Part shown: positions 8,506 through 16,127 of the stretch, one piece after another
Numbering within the stretch: the stretch's first letter is position 1
Layout of the letters: each line of letters opens with the position of its first letter
From: Gammaproteobacteria bacterium
GTDB lineage: Bacteria > Pseudomonadota > Gammaproteobacteria > Pseudomonadales > Azotimanducaceae
Length of the DNA stretch: 64,000 nt
Assembly: GCA_009846005.1 (NCBI GenBank)
Contig: VXYL01000066.1
Location: 19,717-83,716 of the forward strand
Direction: 5' to 3'
Translations under genes and position numbers: made by a program
The notes under the pieces: generated by a model
Seen by the model: only the letters and a program-made list of their open reading frames with translations
The model's database searches: none
Told to the model about the DNA's origin: nothing

Positions 8506-9252
8506 GTGAGCAAGGGCCAAGACAAACCGACCAAGCACGCCAACGACATCTACGGCGACCTCGATAATCCCGCCAAGGAAACCCGCCCCGCGACACCGGC
8601 CGCCACCGTCGTCCTGCTGCGCGACACGGACGACGGTCCTGAGGTGCTGATGCTGCGCAAGAACTCGAAGATCGCCTTCGGGGGCATGTGGGTCTTCCCG
8701 GGTGGCCGCATCGATCCGGAGGATTATCCTGCGGACGGCGACAAGGACACCGCCGCCCGCAATGCCGCCGCGCGGGAGGCCGCGGAGGAGGCCGGGGTCA
8801 CGCTCGATCCCGCCGCGTTCATCTGGTTCGCCCATTGGACGCCGCCGCCGAGTACCCCCGTCCGCTTCGCCACCTGGTTCTTCGTCGCCCGCGCCGGTGA
8901 CGAGGCCATCGACATCGACGGCGGCGAGATCGAGGAGCACCGCTGGATTCGTCCCGCGGATGCACTCGCGAAGCATGCCGAAGGCGAAATCGACCTGGTG
9001 CCGCCAACCTGGGTGACGCTCCATCACCTATCCCTGTACCAGCCGGTCAGCGCGCTGCTCGAGGAGTTGGATTCCCGCGATCCGCGCTTCTACGAGACCC
9101 GGGCGGTCAAGCGCGCGGACGGCGTGCGCGTCGCGCTGTGGGCGGGTGATGCCGGCTACGAGGACTGGGATGCCGACCGTGATGGGCCCCGGCACCGGTT
9201 GGTAATGCCGGAACACGGTTTCACGTTCGAGAACGACGTCGTCGACTACTGA
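8506..9252 (+). CDS. NUDIX hydrolase
   Basis: A protein of about 248 aa with a Nudix fold. The core begins TPAATVVLLRDTDDG and runs through the Nudix box. GGRIDPED is separated from REAAEEAGV by an insertion of about 15 residues, as in the larger CoA-pyrophosphatase/RNA-processing-like Nudix proteins. The catalytic Glu residues of REAAEEAG are intact. GTG at 8506 is preferred; an in-frame TTG at 8500 overlaps the stop of the preceding gene. The preceding gene is close enough for co-transcription. The substrate (nucleoside diphosphate derivative or CoA ester) cannot be inferred. Confidence 0.87.
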   Translation: MSKGQDKPTKHANDIYGDLDNPAKETRPATPAATVVLLRDTDDGPEVLMLRKNSKIAFGGMWVFPGGRIDPEDYPADGDKDTAARNAAAREAAEEAGVTLDPAAFIWFAHWTPPPSTPVRFATWFFVARAGDEAIDIDGGEIEEHRWIRPADALAKHAEGEIDLVPPTWVTLHHLSLYQPVSALLEELDSRDPRFYETRAVKRADGVRVALWAGDAGYEDWDADRDGPRHRLVMPEHGFTFENDVVDY

Positions 9253-9361
9253 GGAACGTCGCGAGACGCGCACGGGCGACGAAGGTCCCGCAACGGCGAG
9301 GCCATCGCGCCCACAGGGCCGTCGCCCGGGCGGTTGTCCTTGATCTCGGTTCGTACGGCAC

Positions 9362-9387
9362 GGGACGGGACAAGCCCGTCCCCTACG
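9362..9387 (-). repeat. Solitary palindromic element (CGTAG type, GGGACGGG arms)
   Basis: Read on the minus strand, this is CGTAG followed by arms GGGACGGG/CCCGTCCC with loop CTTGT, identical to the left half of the 1-217 array. It sits in the 253-bp space between the NUDIX gene and the promoter of the membrane-protein/XRE pair. A partner element to its left is not clear. Confidence 0.85.
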
Positions 9388-9427
9388 GCTCGTAGTCTTC
9401 GTCGAAGCCACGTCCCAGGGCGCGGCA

Positions 9428-9473
9428 TGTCAAAAATTATTGACACACCGGATCGTGTCAAGTATTTTTTACA
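9428..9473 (+). promoter_or_regulatory. Promoter with two 18-bp palindromic operators
   Basis: A sigma70-type promoter is visible: TTGACA at 9440-9445, a 17-bp spacer and TATTTT at 9463-9468. Two copies of TGTCAA-N6-TTGACA overlap it. The copy at 9428-9445 is perfect and covers the -35 box. The copy at 9456-9473 reads TGTCAA-N6-TTTACA (one mismatch) and covers the -10 box. Placement over both core boxes suggests repression, most simply by the XRE protein encoded second in the transcript. The regulator assignment is inference. Confidence 0.7.
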
Positions 9474-9505
9474 CCGTGTCGGCCACGTCAGTTTGGAGAG
9501 ACTCC

Positions 9506-9925
9506 ATGGATACGTCCTTCGAGGAGAAGAGCGTCTGGATTCAACTCGTCGGTCTCGTCGTCGGCCTGGGCGGCTACCTGATCGCCGCCGGCCTCATGCT
9601 GTCGAACGGTGTCAGTGCCTTGCCGGCCTTCGTGCCGGTGTTCGCCGCGGCGATCGTCCTCGTCGTGGCCATCAACATCGCAGGACACGTCGTCGCGGCA
9701 ATCGTCAGCCGGACGGACGAGGCCGACGAGCGCGATCGGCTCATCGGCTATCGCGCAGAGAGCCGGTCGTCGTGGATACTGGGCGTCGGCGCCATCGGCG
9801 CGATCATGGCGCTGATCCTGTCGGTCGGCAGCGTCTGGGTTGCCCACCTGCTCCTCATTTCGCTGTTCGGTTCCGAGGTTGCGAAGGACGTGTTGCAGAT
9901 CGTCTACTACCGCCGGGGCATTTGA
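9506..9925 (+). CDS. Four-helix membrane protein partnered with an XRE regulator
   Basis: A 139-aa integral membrane protein with hydrophobic segments at about residues 14-34, 40-62, 82-104 and 110-130. A charged loop (DEADERDRLIGYRAE) sits in the middle. Small membrane proteins of this size beside a short XRE regulator are common (DUF2178-like arrangements), but no biochemical role is established and none is claimed. ATG 9506 follows GGAGAG by 5 bp. The XRE gene begins 2 bp after the stop, so the two are almost certainly cotranscribed from the operator-bearing promoter at 9440-9468. Confidence 0.75.
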   Translation: MDTSFEEKSVWIQLVGLVVGLGGYLIAAGLMLSNGVSALPAFVPVFAAAIVLVVAINIAGHVVAAIVSRTDEADERDRLIGYRAESRSSWILGVGAIGAIMALILSVGSVWVAHLLLISLFGSEVAKDVLQIVYYRRGI

Positions 9926-9927
9926 GC

Positions 9928-10182
9928 GTGGCCCGATCAGGGGCGAGCATTCGCAATCGGATCCGGACCCTGCGGTCCCGCCACGGCGAGATGACGCAGC
10001 AGCAACTCGCCGACCAAGTGGGTGTCACCCGGCAGACGGTCAACGCGATTGAGGGCGGCAAGTACTCGCCGTCGCTCGAGGTCGCGTTCCGGATTGCCCA
10101 CGTGTTCGGCGAGCCGCTCGAAGAAGTGTTTCAGTTCGTAGCTGCGGCTGGGCGACGCGGACGCCAGGATCAACGGCCGTAG
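9928..10182 (+). CDS. Small XRE-family helix-turn-helix transcriptional regulator
   Basis: An 84-aa protein that is almost entirely one HTH_3 domain: RNRIRTLRSRHGEMTQQQLA leads into QVGVTRQTVNAIEGGKYSPS, the recognition-helix region. It resembles the YozG/PlcR-N-like single-domain regulators that sit beside small membrane proteins. The start is GTG 9928, 2 bp after the stop of the membrane-protein gene. The natural reading is an autoregulated pair controlling the promoter at 9440-9468. Its TAG stop (10180-10182) is the TAG of a palindromic repeat element, so the C-terminal few residues (RRGRQDQRP) may not be ancestral. Confidence 0.83.
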   Translation: MARSGASIRNRIRTLRSRHGEMTQQQLADQVGVTRQTVNAIEGGKYSPSLEVAFRIAHVFGEPLEEVFQFVAAAGRRGRQDQRP

Positions 10183-10273
10183 GGGACGGCTTGTCCCGTC
10201 CCGTTGCAGTGGGCCCCTACATCCCCGTCACGGGCGACCGCGCGCCTTGCGTGTGCGTTAGGTCGCCTCTGCG
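10178..10273. repeat. Decayed composite palindromic element
   Basis: The left half is a slightly shortened CGTAG element (CGTAGGGGACGG...CCGTCCCG) at 10178-10202. The right end, GGTCGCCTCTGCG, is a mutated form of GGTCGCCCCTACG. It fills the space between the convergent XRE and PhyH genes and provides the XRE stop codon. Confidence 0.65.
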
Positions 10274-10274
10274 G

Positions 10275-11294
10275 TCATCGACCTTCCACCGAGCGCCACC
10301 GTTTCATCCCCGTTCGCTCGCGATGCTCCGCGGCCGGCTGGTAGATGGAGATCTCGGCGTCAGGGAACGGGAGCGTACGATGCGCCGCCTCGGCCTGGGC
10401 CCTCCACCGCTCCCAAACCTCGGGCGGCTCCGCCAACGCGCGCACCATCGGATTCGAGTGCTTCAGCAGAGGCGAGGGCTTGCCGCGCCACGCCTTGCCG
10501 TTGCGGCGCCATCCAGCCGTGAAGGTGACATCGTTTCGCCACAGCGAGGCGAGCCGGGCATCCCTGTCGGGGTAGCCGACGAACCAATAGGCCAGCAGGC
10601 GGCGGTCCGGTGCATGGTTGAAGACCGCGTGGTACATCGAATGGTGGAAGAACACGATGTCGCCGACCGTCGCTTCGACCGAGACGGAGGGTATCTCGAC
10701 GCCTTTGACCCCGAACGTGTACTCGGCGTACTCGGGCGTATAGGTCTTGGGTGCATCGGCGGTTCCGTGCCAACCCATCAACGGCTTTAGCTGCTCCTGG
10801 TACTCGGCGCGGTGGGAGCCGGGAATCAGGCGCAGCGCTCCCTGCTTCGTCGTGTCCCGCAGATACATCATGACCTTGATCCGGGGCCAGCATTCGAATA
10901 CGCCCGGGTTGTCGCTGTGCCATCCATGCTCCGGGACATGCGTGTCCTCCAGCCCTTTCGGCGCGCCTTGGTCCTTGGCCGCGCCCCAGAGAGTATTGGA
11001 GCCGGAGAGCAGCCAGCGGCTTTCACCCATGGCCTTCATCAACTGCGCCACCGCGCCACCCGACCGGTCGTCCTCGAGCAGCAACGCCGTCAGCCGCTCG
11101 CTGCCGGCGATCAGCTCGCGCCCGTCGCCGTGGTGCAGACTTTGGGCGCGGCCTACCTCGACGTCCTCGATGATGTCCGCCATTTCGGCGCCAGTGAACG
11201 CCCCTCGGCAGTGAAGAAAGCCGAACGCCTTGAACATCCTCACTTGCGCGGCCGTGAGCGGTTCGGCGGACGGCGCCTCAGACCCAGTACTCAT
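10275..11294 (-). CDS. Phytanoyl-CoA dioxygenase (PhyH) family protein
   Basis: A protein of about 339 aa from the Fe(II)/2-oxoglutarate-dependent oxygenase superfamily. The iron ligands appear as the HxD of HGWHSDNPG (residues about 125-133) and a distal His in HHSMYHAVFNHAPDRR. The Arg of DRRLLAYW is placed to bind 2-oxoglutarate. PhyH relatives hydroxylate very different small molecules, so the substrate is unknown. The start is taken at 11294 (MSTGSEAPSAEPL); an in-frame ATG 33 bp upstream is possible. It is transcribed towards the XRE gene, with only repeat DNA between. No obvious pathway partner lies next to it. Confidence 0.87.
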   Translation of the reverse strand: MSTGSEAPSAEPLTAAQVRMFKAFGFLHCRGAFTGAEMADIIEDVEVGRAQSLHHGDGRELIAGSERLTALLLEDDRSGGAVAQLMKAMGESRWLLSGSNTLWGAAKDQGAPKGLEDTHVPEHGWHSDNPGVFECWPRIKVMMYLRDTTKQGALRLIPGSHRAEYQEQLKPLMGWHGTADAPKTYTPEYAEYTFGVKGVEIPSVSVEATVGDIVFFHHSMYHAVFNHAPDRRLLAYWFVGYPDRDARLASLWRNDVTFTAGWRRNGKAWRGKPSPLLKHSNPMVRALAEPPEVWERWRAQAEAAHRTLPFPDAEISIYQPAAEHRERTGMKRWRSVEGR

Positions 11295-11429
11295 GTAGTC
11301 CACGTCTCCGCGAATTTGCCACTGCACACCCAGCGCAATCTACCATCATGGCAGGGGATTGTTTTGAACCGTGCCTAGTGCGCGTGCCACGCTGGGTTCG
11401 GCTGGCGAGGAACCTCTAAGGAGGACGGC

Positions 11430-11759
11430 ATGACCGAGACCGCTACCGCGCCCTACGACGTTGCCGAGCACCTTCGCACGCGCGAGGAGATGGCGGCGTA
11501 CTTGGAGGCGTCCATCGAGGAGTCGGACGGCGATGCCGCGTTCGTAGCCAAGGCGCTGGGCGACATCGCCCGCGCTCGGGGTATGGCGCAGGTGGCGTCC
11601 GATGCGGGGTTGTCCCGCGAGAGCCTCTACAAAGCGCTCTCGGGAGAGCGCGTCCCGACGTTCGAGACCGTCCTAAGGGTGGTCGGCGCCCTGGGTCTGA
11701 ACCTGCGTGCCGAAGTGCTGGACCCGGACTTCGCCGGGAGTGCGGCGGCGCCTCGCTGA
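11430..11759 (+). CDS. Putative addiction-module antidote protein (HigA/HI1420 family)
   Basis: A 109-aa helix-turn-helix antitoxin. The opening AEHLRTREEMAAYLEASIEE and the core GLSRESLYKALSGERVPTFE are characteristic of the family found as the second gene after a RelE/HigB-like toxin. ATG 11430 follows a strong AAGGAGG site by 5 bp. No toxin ORF is visible in the 135 bp between the divergent PhyH start and this gene, nor directly downstream, where the convergent ChaC gene ends 6 bp away. It therefore looks like an orphan antitoxin that may act as a plain repressor or act in trans. Confidence 0.82.
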   Translation: MTETATAPYDVAEHLRTREEMAAYLEASIEESDGDAAFVAKALGDIARARGMAQVASDAGLSRESLYKALSGERVPTFETVLRVVGALGLNLRAEVLDPDFAGSAAAPR

Positions 11760-11765
11760 GCGTTT

Positions 11766-12302
11766 CTAGCGCGCGCCGGGAAGTCGCAGGCGCTCGACCA
11801 GTGCCTCGACGTGGCGGTCCTCTGCGCCGAGGTCGTCCAATGCCGCTGCAAGTTGGAACAGGTAGTCGCGGTTGCTGCCGCTCGGACCGCGCGAGCGAGC
11901 GATCTGCGCAACCATGTCGTCCATGTCCGCAGGCCCGAGAAAGGCGACATTTCCCGGTGATGCGATGTAGGTCACGCCATCCACTGTGTCACCGTCGGGA
12001 GCCGCGCCGTTGGTCGCGGACAGCCCCATCGTCACCGGTACGCGCTCGTAGCCGTTCTTCTCACGGTGATCGAGGTGCTCGAACACCGCTTCGTCGACGC
12101 GGTAGGCGGCGCCGACGCATACGGCATCCGCATCTTCGACGAGGGTCACCACGCGGCCCGGCGCATCCGGTGTGCCGCGGTGGTCATGGGAGCCTTGCCA
12201 GAAACGACGCGCCCAACCGCGAACGTCGGCACGACGCCGGTCATGGTGAGGAAAGTCGACCCGCCAGATCAGCGAGCCGTAGCCGAACACCCAGTGCTGC
12301 AC
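11766..12302 (-). CDS. Gamma-glutamylcyclotransferase, ChaC-like
   Basis: A 178-aa protein starting MQHWVFGYGSLIWRVDF. The YGSL substrate loop is diagnostic of the gamma-glutamylcyclotransferase fold. HREKNGYERVPV supplies the catalytic Glu region conserved in ChaC proteins, which degrade glutathione to 5-oxoproline and Cys-Gly in the cytoplasm. The length suits the ChaC branch. It is convergent with the antitoxin gene and divergent from glcD, 84 bp away. Assignment to glutathione-specific ChaC rather than a general GGCT is probable but not certain. Confidence 0.87.
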   Translation of the reverse strand: MQHWVFGYGSLIWRVDFPHHDRRRADVRGWARRFWQGSHDHRGTPDAPGRVVTLVEDADAVCVGAAYRVDEAVFEHLDHREKNGYERVPVTMGLSATNGAAPDGDTVDGVTYIASPGNVAFLGPADMDDMVAQIARSRGPSGSNRDYLFQLAAALDDLGAEDRHVEALVERLRLPGAR

Positions 12303-12386
12303 AGTTCAATTTGCTTGCGGAACCCCATCATGGTACGACGACGCGGGTAACGTCCTCCACGCCGCTGCTAGGTAACCATCGAGATC

Positions 12387-13838
12387 ATGTCGAACCCCAA
12401 GGTGCTCGCAAGACTCCGTGCCAGTCTGCCGACGGCGTCCGTGCTGACCGGCGAGCACGCCGTGCGCCCGTTCGAGACCGATGGCCTGACTGCGATCCGG
12501 GAGACCCCCTGGGTCGTCGTGCTGCCAGAGACCGTGGAGCAGGTCCGTGCCGTTCTCGCCATCTGCCGCGAGTACCGTGTGCCGGTGGTCACGCGCGGCG
12601 CGGGCACGGGTCTGTCGGGCGGGGCGAGACCGCTGAAGGACGGCGTGCTGCTGACCTTGACCAAGATGAACCGCATCAAGGAGGTCGATCTCGATGCCTG
12701 CACGGCGACGTTGGAGCCCGGCGTCACGAACCTCGCCATCAGCGAGGCGGTGCGCGACCACGGTCTCTACTACGCGCCGGATCCGTCCTCCCAGCTTGCC
12801 TGCAGCATCGGCGGCAACGTCGCGGAGAACTCCGGGGGCGTGCACTGCCTGAAGTACGGCCTCACCGTGCACAACGTGATCGGGCTCAAGGTGGAGACCT
12901 TCGAAGGCGACGAACTCGTCCTCGGCGGCAAGACCCTGGAGTCGCCGGGTCTCGACCTGCTGGCGATCATGATGGGCTCCGAGGGCATGCTCGGCGTGGT
13001 CACCGAGGTGACCGTGAAGCTGCTGCCGTTGCCCGTGGCGAAGACCGTCCTGCTTGGATCTTTCGGCGTACTGGAAGACGCCGGCCGGGCGGTGGGCGCC
13101 ATCATCGCCGAGGGCATCATCCCGGCGGGTCTCGAGATGATGGACAACCCGTCGATCCGGGCCGCGGAGGACTTCGCGGCCGCCGGCTATCCCCGGGATG
13201 CAGCGGCGATCCTGCTTTGCGAACTCGACGGCACGGCCGAGGAAGTGGCCGCCGACGCGCACCGGGTCCAAGCTGTGCTCACGTCCCACGGTGCCGATGT
13301 CCGCCTAGCGACGGATGCCGCGGACCAGGAACGCCTTTGGAAGGGGCGCAAGGCCGCGTTTCCCGCGATGGGCCGTCTGGCGCCGGACTACTACTGCATG
13401 GACGGGACGATCCCCCGCGCCAAGCTCGCCGAGGTGCTCAACGGGATCGGCGAGTTGTCGGGGCAATTCGGCCTGCGCGTCGCCAACGTGTTCCACGCCG
13501 GCGACGGCAACCTGCACCCGTTGATCCTGTTCGACGCGAACGTGCCGGGCCAGTTGGAACAGGCCGAGGAACTCGGCGATCGCATCCTAAGGCTCTGCGT
13601 GGATGCCGGCGGCACCGTGACCGGCGAACACGGCGTGGGTGTCGAAAAACTGAACACCATGTGCGTCCAGTTCAACGACGAGGAACTCACCCAGTTCCAC
13701 GCGCTTAAAGGCGCGTTCGATCCCGACGGGCTCATGAACCCGGGCAAGGCCATTCCGACACTGGCGCGGTGCTCCGAACTCGGAGGCATGCGGGTTCACC
13801 AGGGGCGGGTTCCACACCCCGAACTGGAACGGTTCTGA
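12387..13838 (+). CDS. glcD: Glycolate oxidase subunit GlcD (FAD-linked oxidase)
   Basis: A 483-aa flavoprotein. The N-terminal PCMH-type FAD domain includes VVTRGAGTGLSGGARPL and GGNVAENSGGVHCLKYG. The C-terminal FAD-oxidase domain carries HAGDGNLHPL and VTGEHGVGVEKLN. GlcD is the catalytic subunit of the membrane-associated GlcDEF complex, which oxidises glycolate to glyoxylate and passes electrons to the quinone pool. glcE follows after 17 bp and glcF directly after that. No GlcC regulator is nearby; the divergent neighbour is the ChaC gene. Confidence 0.93.
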   Translation: MSNPKVLARLRASLPTASVLTGEHAVRPFETDGLTAIRETPWVVVLPETVEQVRAVLAICREYRVPVVTRGAGTGLSGGARPLKDGVLLTLTKMNRIKEVDLDACTATLEPGVTNLAISEAVRDHGLYYAPDPSSQLACSIGGNVAENSGGVHCLKYGLTVHNVIGLKVETFEGDELVLGGKTLESPGLDLLAIMMGSEGMLGVVTEVTVKLLPLPVAKTVLLGSFGVLEDAGRAVGAIIAEGIIPAGLEMMDNPSIRAAEDFAAAGYPRDAAAILLCELDGTAEEVAADAHRVQAVLTSHGADVRLATDAADQERLWKGRKAAFPAMGRLAPDYYCMDGTIPRAKLAEVLNGIGELSGQFGLRVANVFHAGDGNLHPLILFDANVPGQLEQAEELGDRILRLCVDAGGTVTGEHGVGVEKLNTMCVQFNDEELTQFHALKGAFDPDGLMNPGKAIPTLARCSELGGMRVHQGRVPHPELERF

Positions 13839-13855
13839 CGGTTCGAGACCGCAGG

Positions 13856-14869
13856 ATGGACGAAGCGGATCGCATTCAGATCGCCGTCGCGGAGTGCCAC
13901 CGCTTGTCGTCGAGCCTCGCGATCGTCGGGCACGGCAGCAAGGCGTTGATGGGGCCGCTTCAGGGTGCGGACACGCTGTCCACGCAGAGCCTTGCGGGAA
14001 TCATCGACTACCGACCCGAGGAGCTGGTCGTAACCGCCTGGGCCGGCACGTCCCTCGCCGAGCTGACCGAGGTCCTGGCGGAGAAGCGCCAGATGCTGCC
14101 CTTCGACCCGCCACGCTTCGACGGCGCGGGGACGCTCGGCGGCGCATTGGCGAGCGGCCTGTCGGGCCCGGCCCGGCCTTGGCGGGGCAGTGTCCGGGAT
14201 GCGGTGCTCGGCGTCGAGATCGTCAACGGGCGCGGCCAGCGGCTGCGTTTCGGCGGCAGCGTGATGAAGAACGTCGCGGGCTACGACGTGTCCCGGCTCA
14301 TGGTCGGCGCCCGGGGCGTGCTGGGCGTCATTCTCTCGGCGAGCGTGCGGGTGCTGCCCATGCCGGAGACCGAGGCAACGCTTGCCGTCGCGTGCGATGC
14401 CGGAGAAGCCGGTCGCCTGGTTCGGGACTGGGCACGCCGACCGCTCCCCATCACGGCGACGTGCTACTACGAAGACACCCTGCACCTGCGCCTGTCGGGC
14501 AGCGCCGCCAGCGTCGCGAGCGCGCGTTCGGCGTCGGGCCTCGGCGAATCCGGCGACCCGCTATTATGGGCCGCCGTGCGCGATCACGCGCACCCGTTCT
14601 TCGCGGACTCCGCTGGGACGATCACCCGGTTGTCGCTGCCCCGGGGGTCGCGATTCGAGGTCGAAGACGCGTTGATCGAGTGGGGCGGATGCCAGGCTTG
14701 GTCGCGCGGGTCGATCGAGCCGCCGGACGGCGCGTTTGCCACGACGTTCGCACCGGGCCGGCAAGCGGCGACGCGCCCGGTCTCCGATGCGGCGACAGCC
14801 AAGGTGACCGCGCGGCTGAAGGACGCTTTCGATCCAAGCGGCGTATTCAACCCGGGTGTCGAGGGCTAG
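13856..14869 (+). CDS. glcE: Glycolate oxidase subunit GlcE (FAD-binding)
   Basis: A 337-aa shortened relative of GlcD that keeps the PCMH flavin-binding domain: AIVGHGSKALMGPL, GTLGGALASGLSGPARPW and RFGGSVMKNVAGYDVSRL. It has only a short C-terminal region, ending FDPSGVFNPGVEG as GlcE proteins do. The start is set at ATG 13856 (MDEADRIQIAVAE); the frame is open further upstream, but that part overlaps glcD. It ends directly against the ATG of glcF, so the three subunits should be made together. It is needed with GlcD and GlcF for glycolate oxidation. Confidence 0.92.
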   Translation: MDEADRIQIAVAECHRLSSSLAIVGHGSKALMGPLQGADTLSTQSLAGIIDYRPEELVVTAWAGTSLAELTEVLAEKRQMLPFDPPRFDGAGTLGGALASGLSGPARPWRGSVRDAVLGVEIVNGRGQRLRFGGSVMKNVAGYDVSRLMVGARGVLGVILSASVRVLPMPETEATLAVACDAGEAGRLVRDWARRPLPITATCYYEDTLHLRLSGSAASVASARSASGLGESGDPLLWAAVRDHAHPFFADSAGTITRLSLPRGSRFEVEDALIEWGGCQAWSRGSIEPPDGAFATTFAPGRQAATRPVSDAATAKVTARLKDAFDPSGVFNPGVEG

Positions 14870-16036
14870 ATGCGTACCGAGATTCCGGAAGCGACCCTCG
14901 CCACGGACCGGGGACGACGCGCCAACGCCATCTTGCGTACCTGTGTCCACTGCGGCATGTGCAACGCGACCTGCCCGACCTACCAGGTGCGCGGGGACGA
15001 GTTGGACGGCCCGCGCGGGCGCATCTACCTCATAAAGGGCCTGCTCGAATCCGGCGCGGCCAACGCCGTGGCGCGCACCCACCTCGACCGCTGTCTGACC
15101 TGCCGGGCCTGCGAGACGACCTGTCCCTCTGGCGTCAGCTACGGCGAACTCGCCGAAATCGGTCGCGAGGTTCTCGAAGAGCAACGGCCGAGCCGGAGCC
15201 TGCTACGCCAGCTTCTGCTTGGCATCGTGCCGAGGCCGAAGCTCTTGGGGCCGCTCGTCGCCTTGGCACGGCCGTTTCGATGGCTGCTCCCACGCCGCCT
15301 ACGTCGCCTGCTCAAGCCACCGCCGCGCCATCGATCCTTGCCTGCCCGTGGTCGCGTGCTGCTCATGCAGGGCTGCGTGCAGCGCGTCGTAACGCCGGAG
15401 GTGAACGCCCACCTCGCCGGGCTGCTCGAAGCGCGCGGCATGGCGCCGTTCGTTTCGGCGGCTGAGCAATGCTGCGGGGGCCTGGCATTGCACGCGGGCA
15501 GAACCGGGGCCGCGCACTCGGTGATGCGCCGCAACGTGGAGCGCCTGCCGGTGGACGACGTCGATGTGGTGATCTCCACGGCCAGCGGCTGCGGCGTGAC
15601 CCTCAAGGATTACGGCCGGGTGCTTGGCGGCGACACGGCGTCGCGGTTCGCGGACAAGGTGCGGGACGTCGCGGAAGTGCTCGCCGGACTCGATTTCCAG
15701 AAGAACCCGGTGGATGGCCGGGAAGCCGAAACCGTGGCCTGGCATCCGCCCTGCACACTGCAGCACGGCCAGCGGCTCACCGGGTTGGTGGAGAAGATCC
15801 TGACCTCCACGGGCTACGCGCTCGTCCCGGTCGCGGATCAGCATCTCTGTTGCGGGTCGGCGGGCTCCTACAGCATTCTGCAACCGGGCCTGGCGTCCGA
15901 GTTGAAGGAACGCAAAGCCCGTGCGCTCACCCGGGCGAGCCCCGACGTGATCGCGACCGCCAACATCGGCTGCCAAACGCACTTGGCGGACGCCGTGGGC
16001 GTACCCGTCGTGCACTGGATGGAACTGCTGCGCTGA
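14870..16036 (+). CDS. glcF: Glycolate oxidase iron-sulfur subunit GlcF
   Basis: A 388-aa subunit with two 4Fe-4S motifs near the N terminus, CVHCGMCNATCPTY (residues about 25-38) and CLTCRACETTCPSG (about 73-86). Two cysteine-rich CCG domains further on carry EQCCGGLA and LCCGSAGSY. It carries electrons from the GlcD/GlcE flavins to the membrane quinone pool. Its ATG begins on the base after the glcE stop. The operon is followed 34 bp later by a perfect stem-loop at 16075-16095, a likely end of transcription. Confidence 0.93.
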   Translation: MRTEIPEATLATDRGRRANAILRTCVHCGMCNATCPTYQVRGDELDGPRGRIYLIKGLLESGAANAVARTHLDRCLTCRACETTCPSGVSYGELAEIGREVLEEQRPSRSLLRQLLLGIVPRPKLLGPLVALARPFRWLLPRRLRRLLKPPPRHRSLPARGRVLLMQGCVQRVVTPEVNAHLAGLLEARGMAPFVSAAEQCCGGLALHAGRTGAAHSVMRRNVERLPVDDVDVVISTASGCGVTLKDYGRVLGGDTASRFADKVRDVAEVLAGLDFQKNPVDGREAETVAWHPPCTLQHGQRLTGLVEKILTSTGYALVPVADQHLCCGSAGSYSILQPGLASELKERKARALTRASPDVIATANIGCQTHLADAVGVPVVHWMELLR

Positions 16037-16069
16037 CGCCGGGTGCGCCTGCAGGCTGCCGCCAAACGT

Positions 16070-16095
16070 CGTAGGGGACACCTTTATGGTGTCCC
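16070..16095. terminator. Palindromic hairpin between glcF and the LRR gene
   Basis: CGTAG followed by arms GGGACACC (16075-16082) and GGTGTCCC (16088-16095) with loop TTTAT: a perfect 8-bp stem. It has the same CGTAG-arm-5nt-arm design as the dispersed repeats. It sits between two converging genes, so it can act as a bidirectional terminator or 3'-end stabiliser. Confidence 0.65.
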
Positions 16096-16127
16096 TTCTT
16101 GACGGATGGACGACGTCGGTTCATCCG

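Noticed and set aside
11295-11429. Remnant RelE/HigB toxin upstream of the antitoxin
   Set aside because: None of the frames I could read in this 135-bp gap gives a recognisable toxin fragment.
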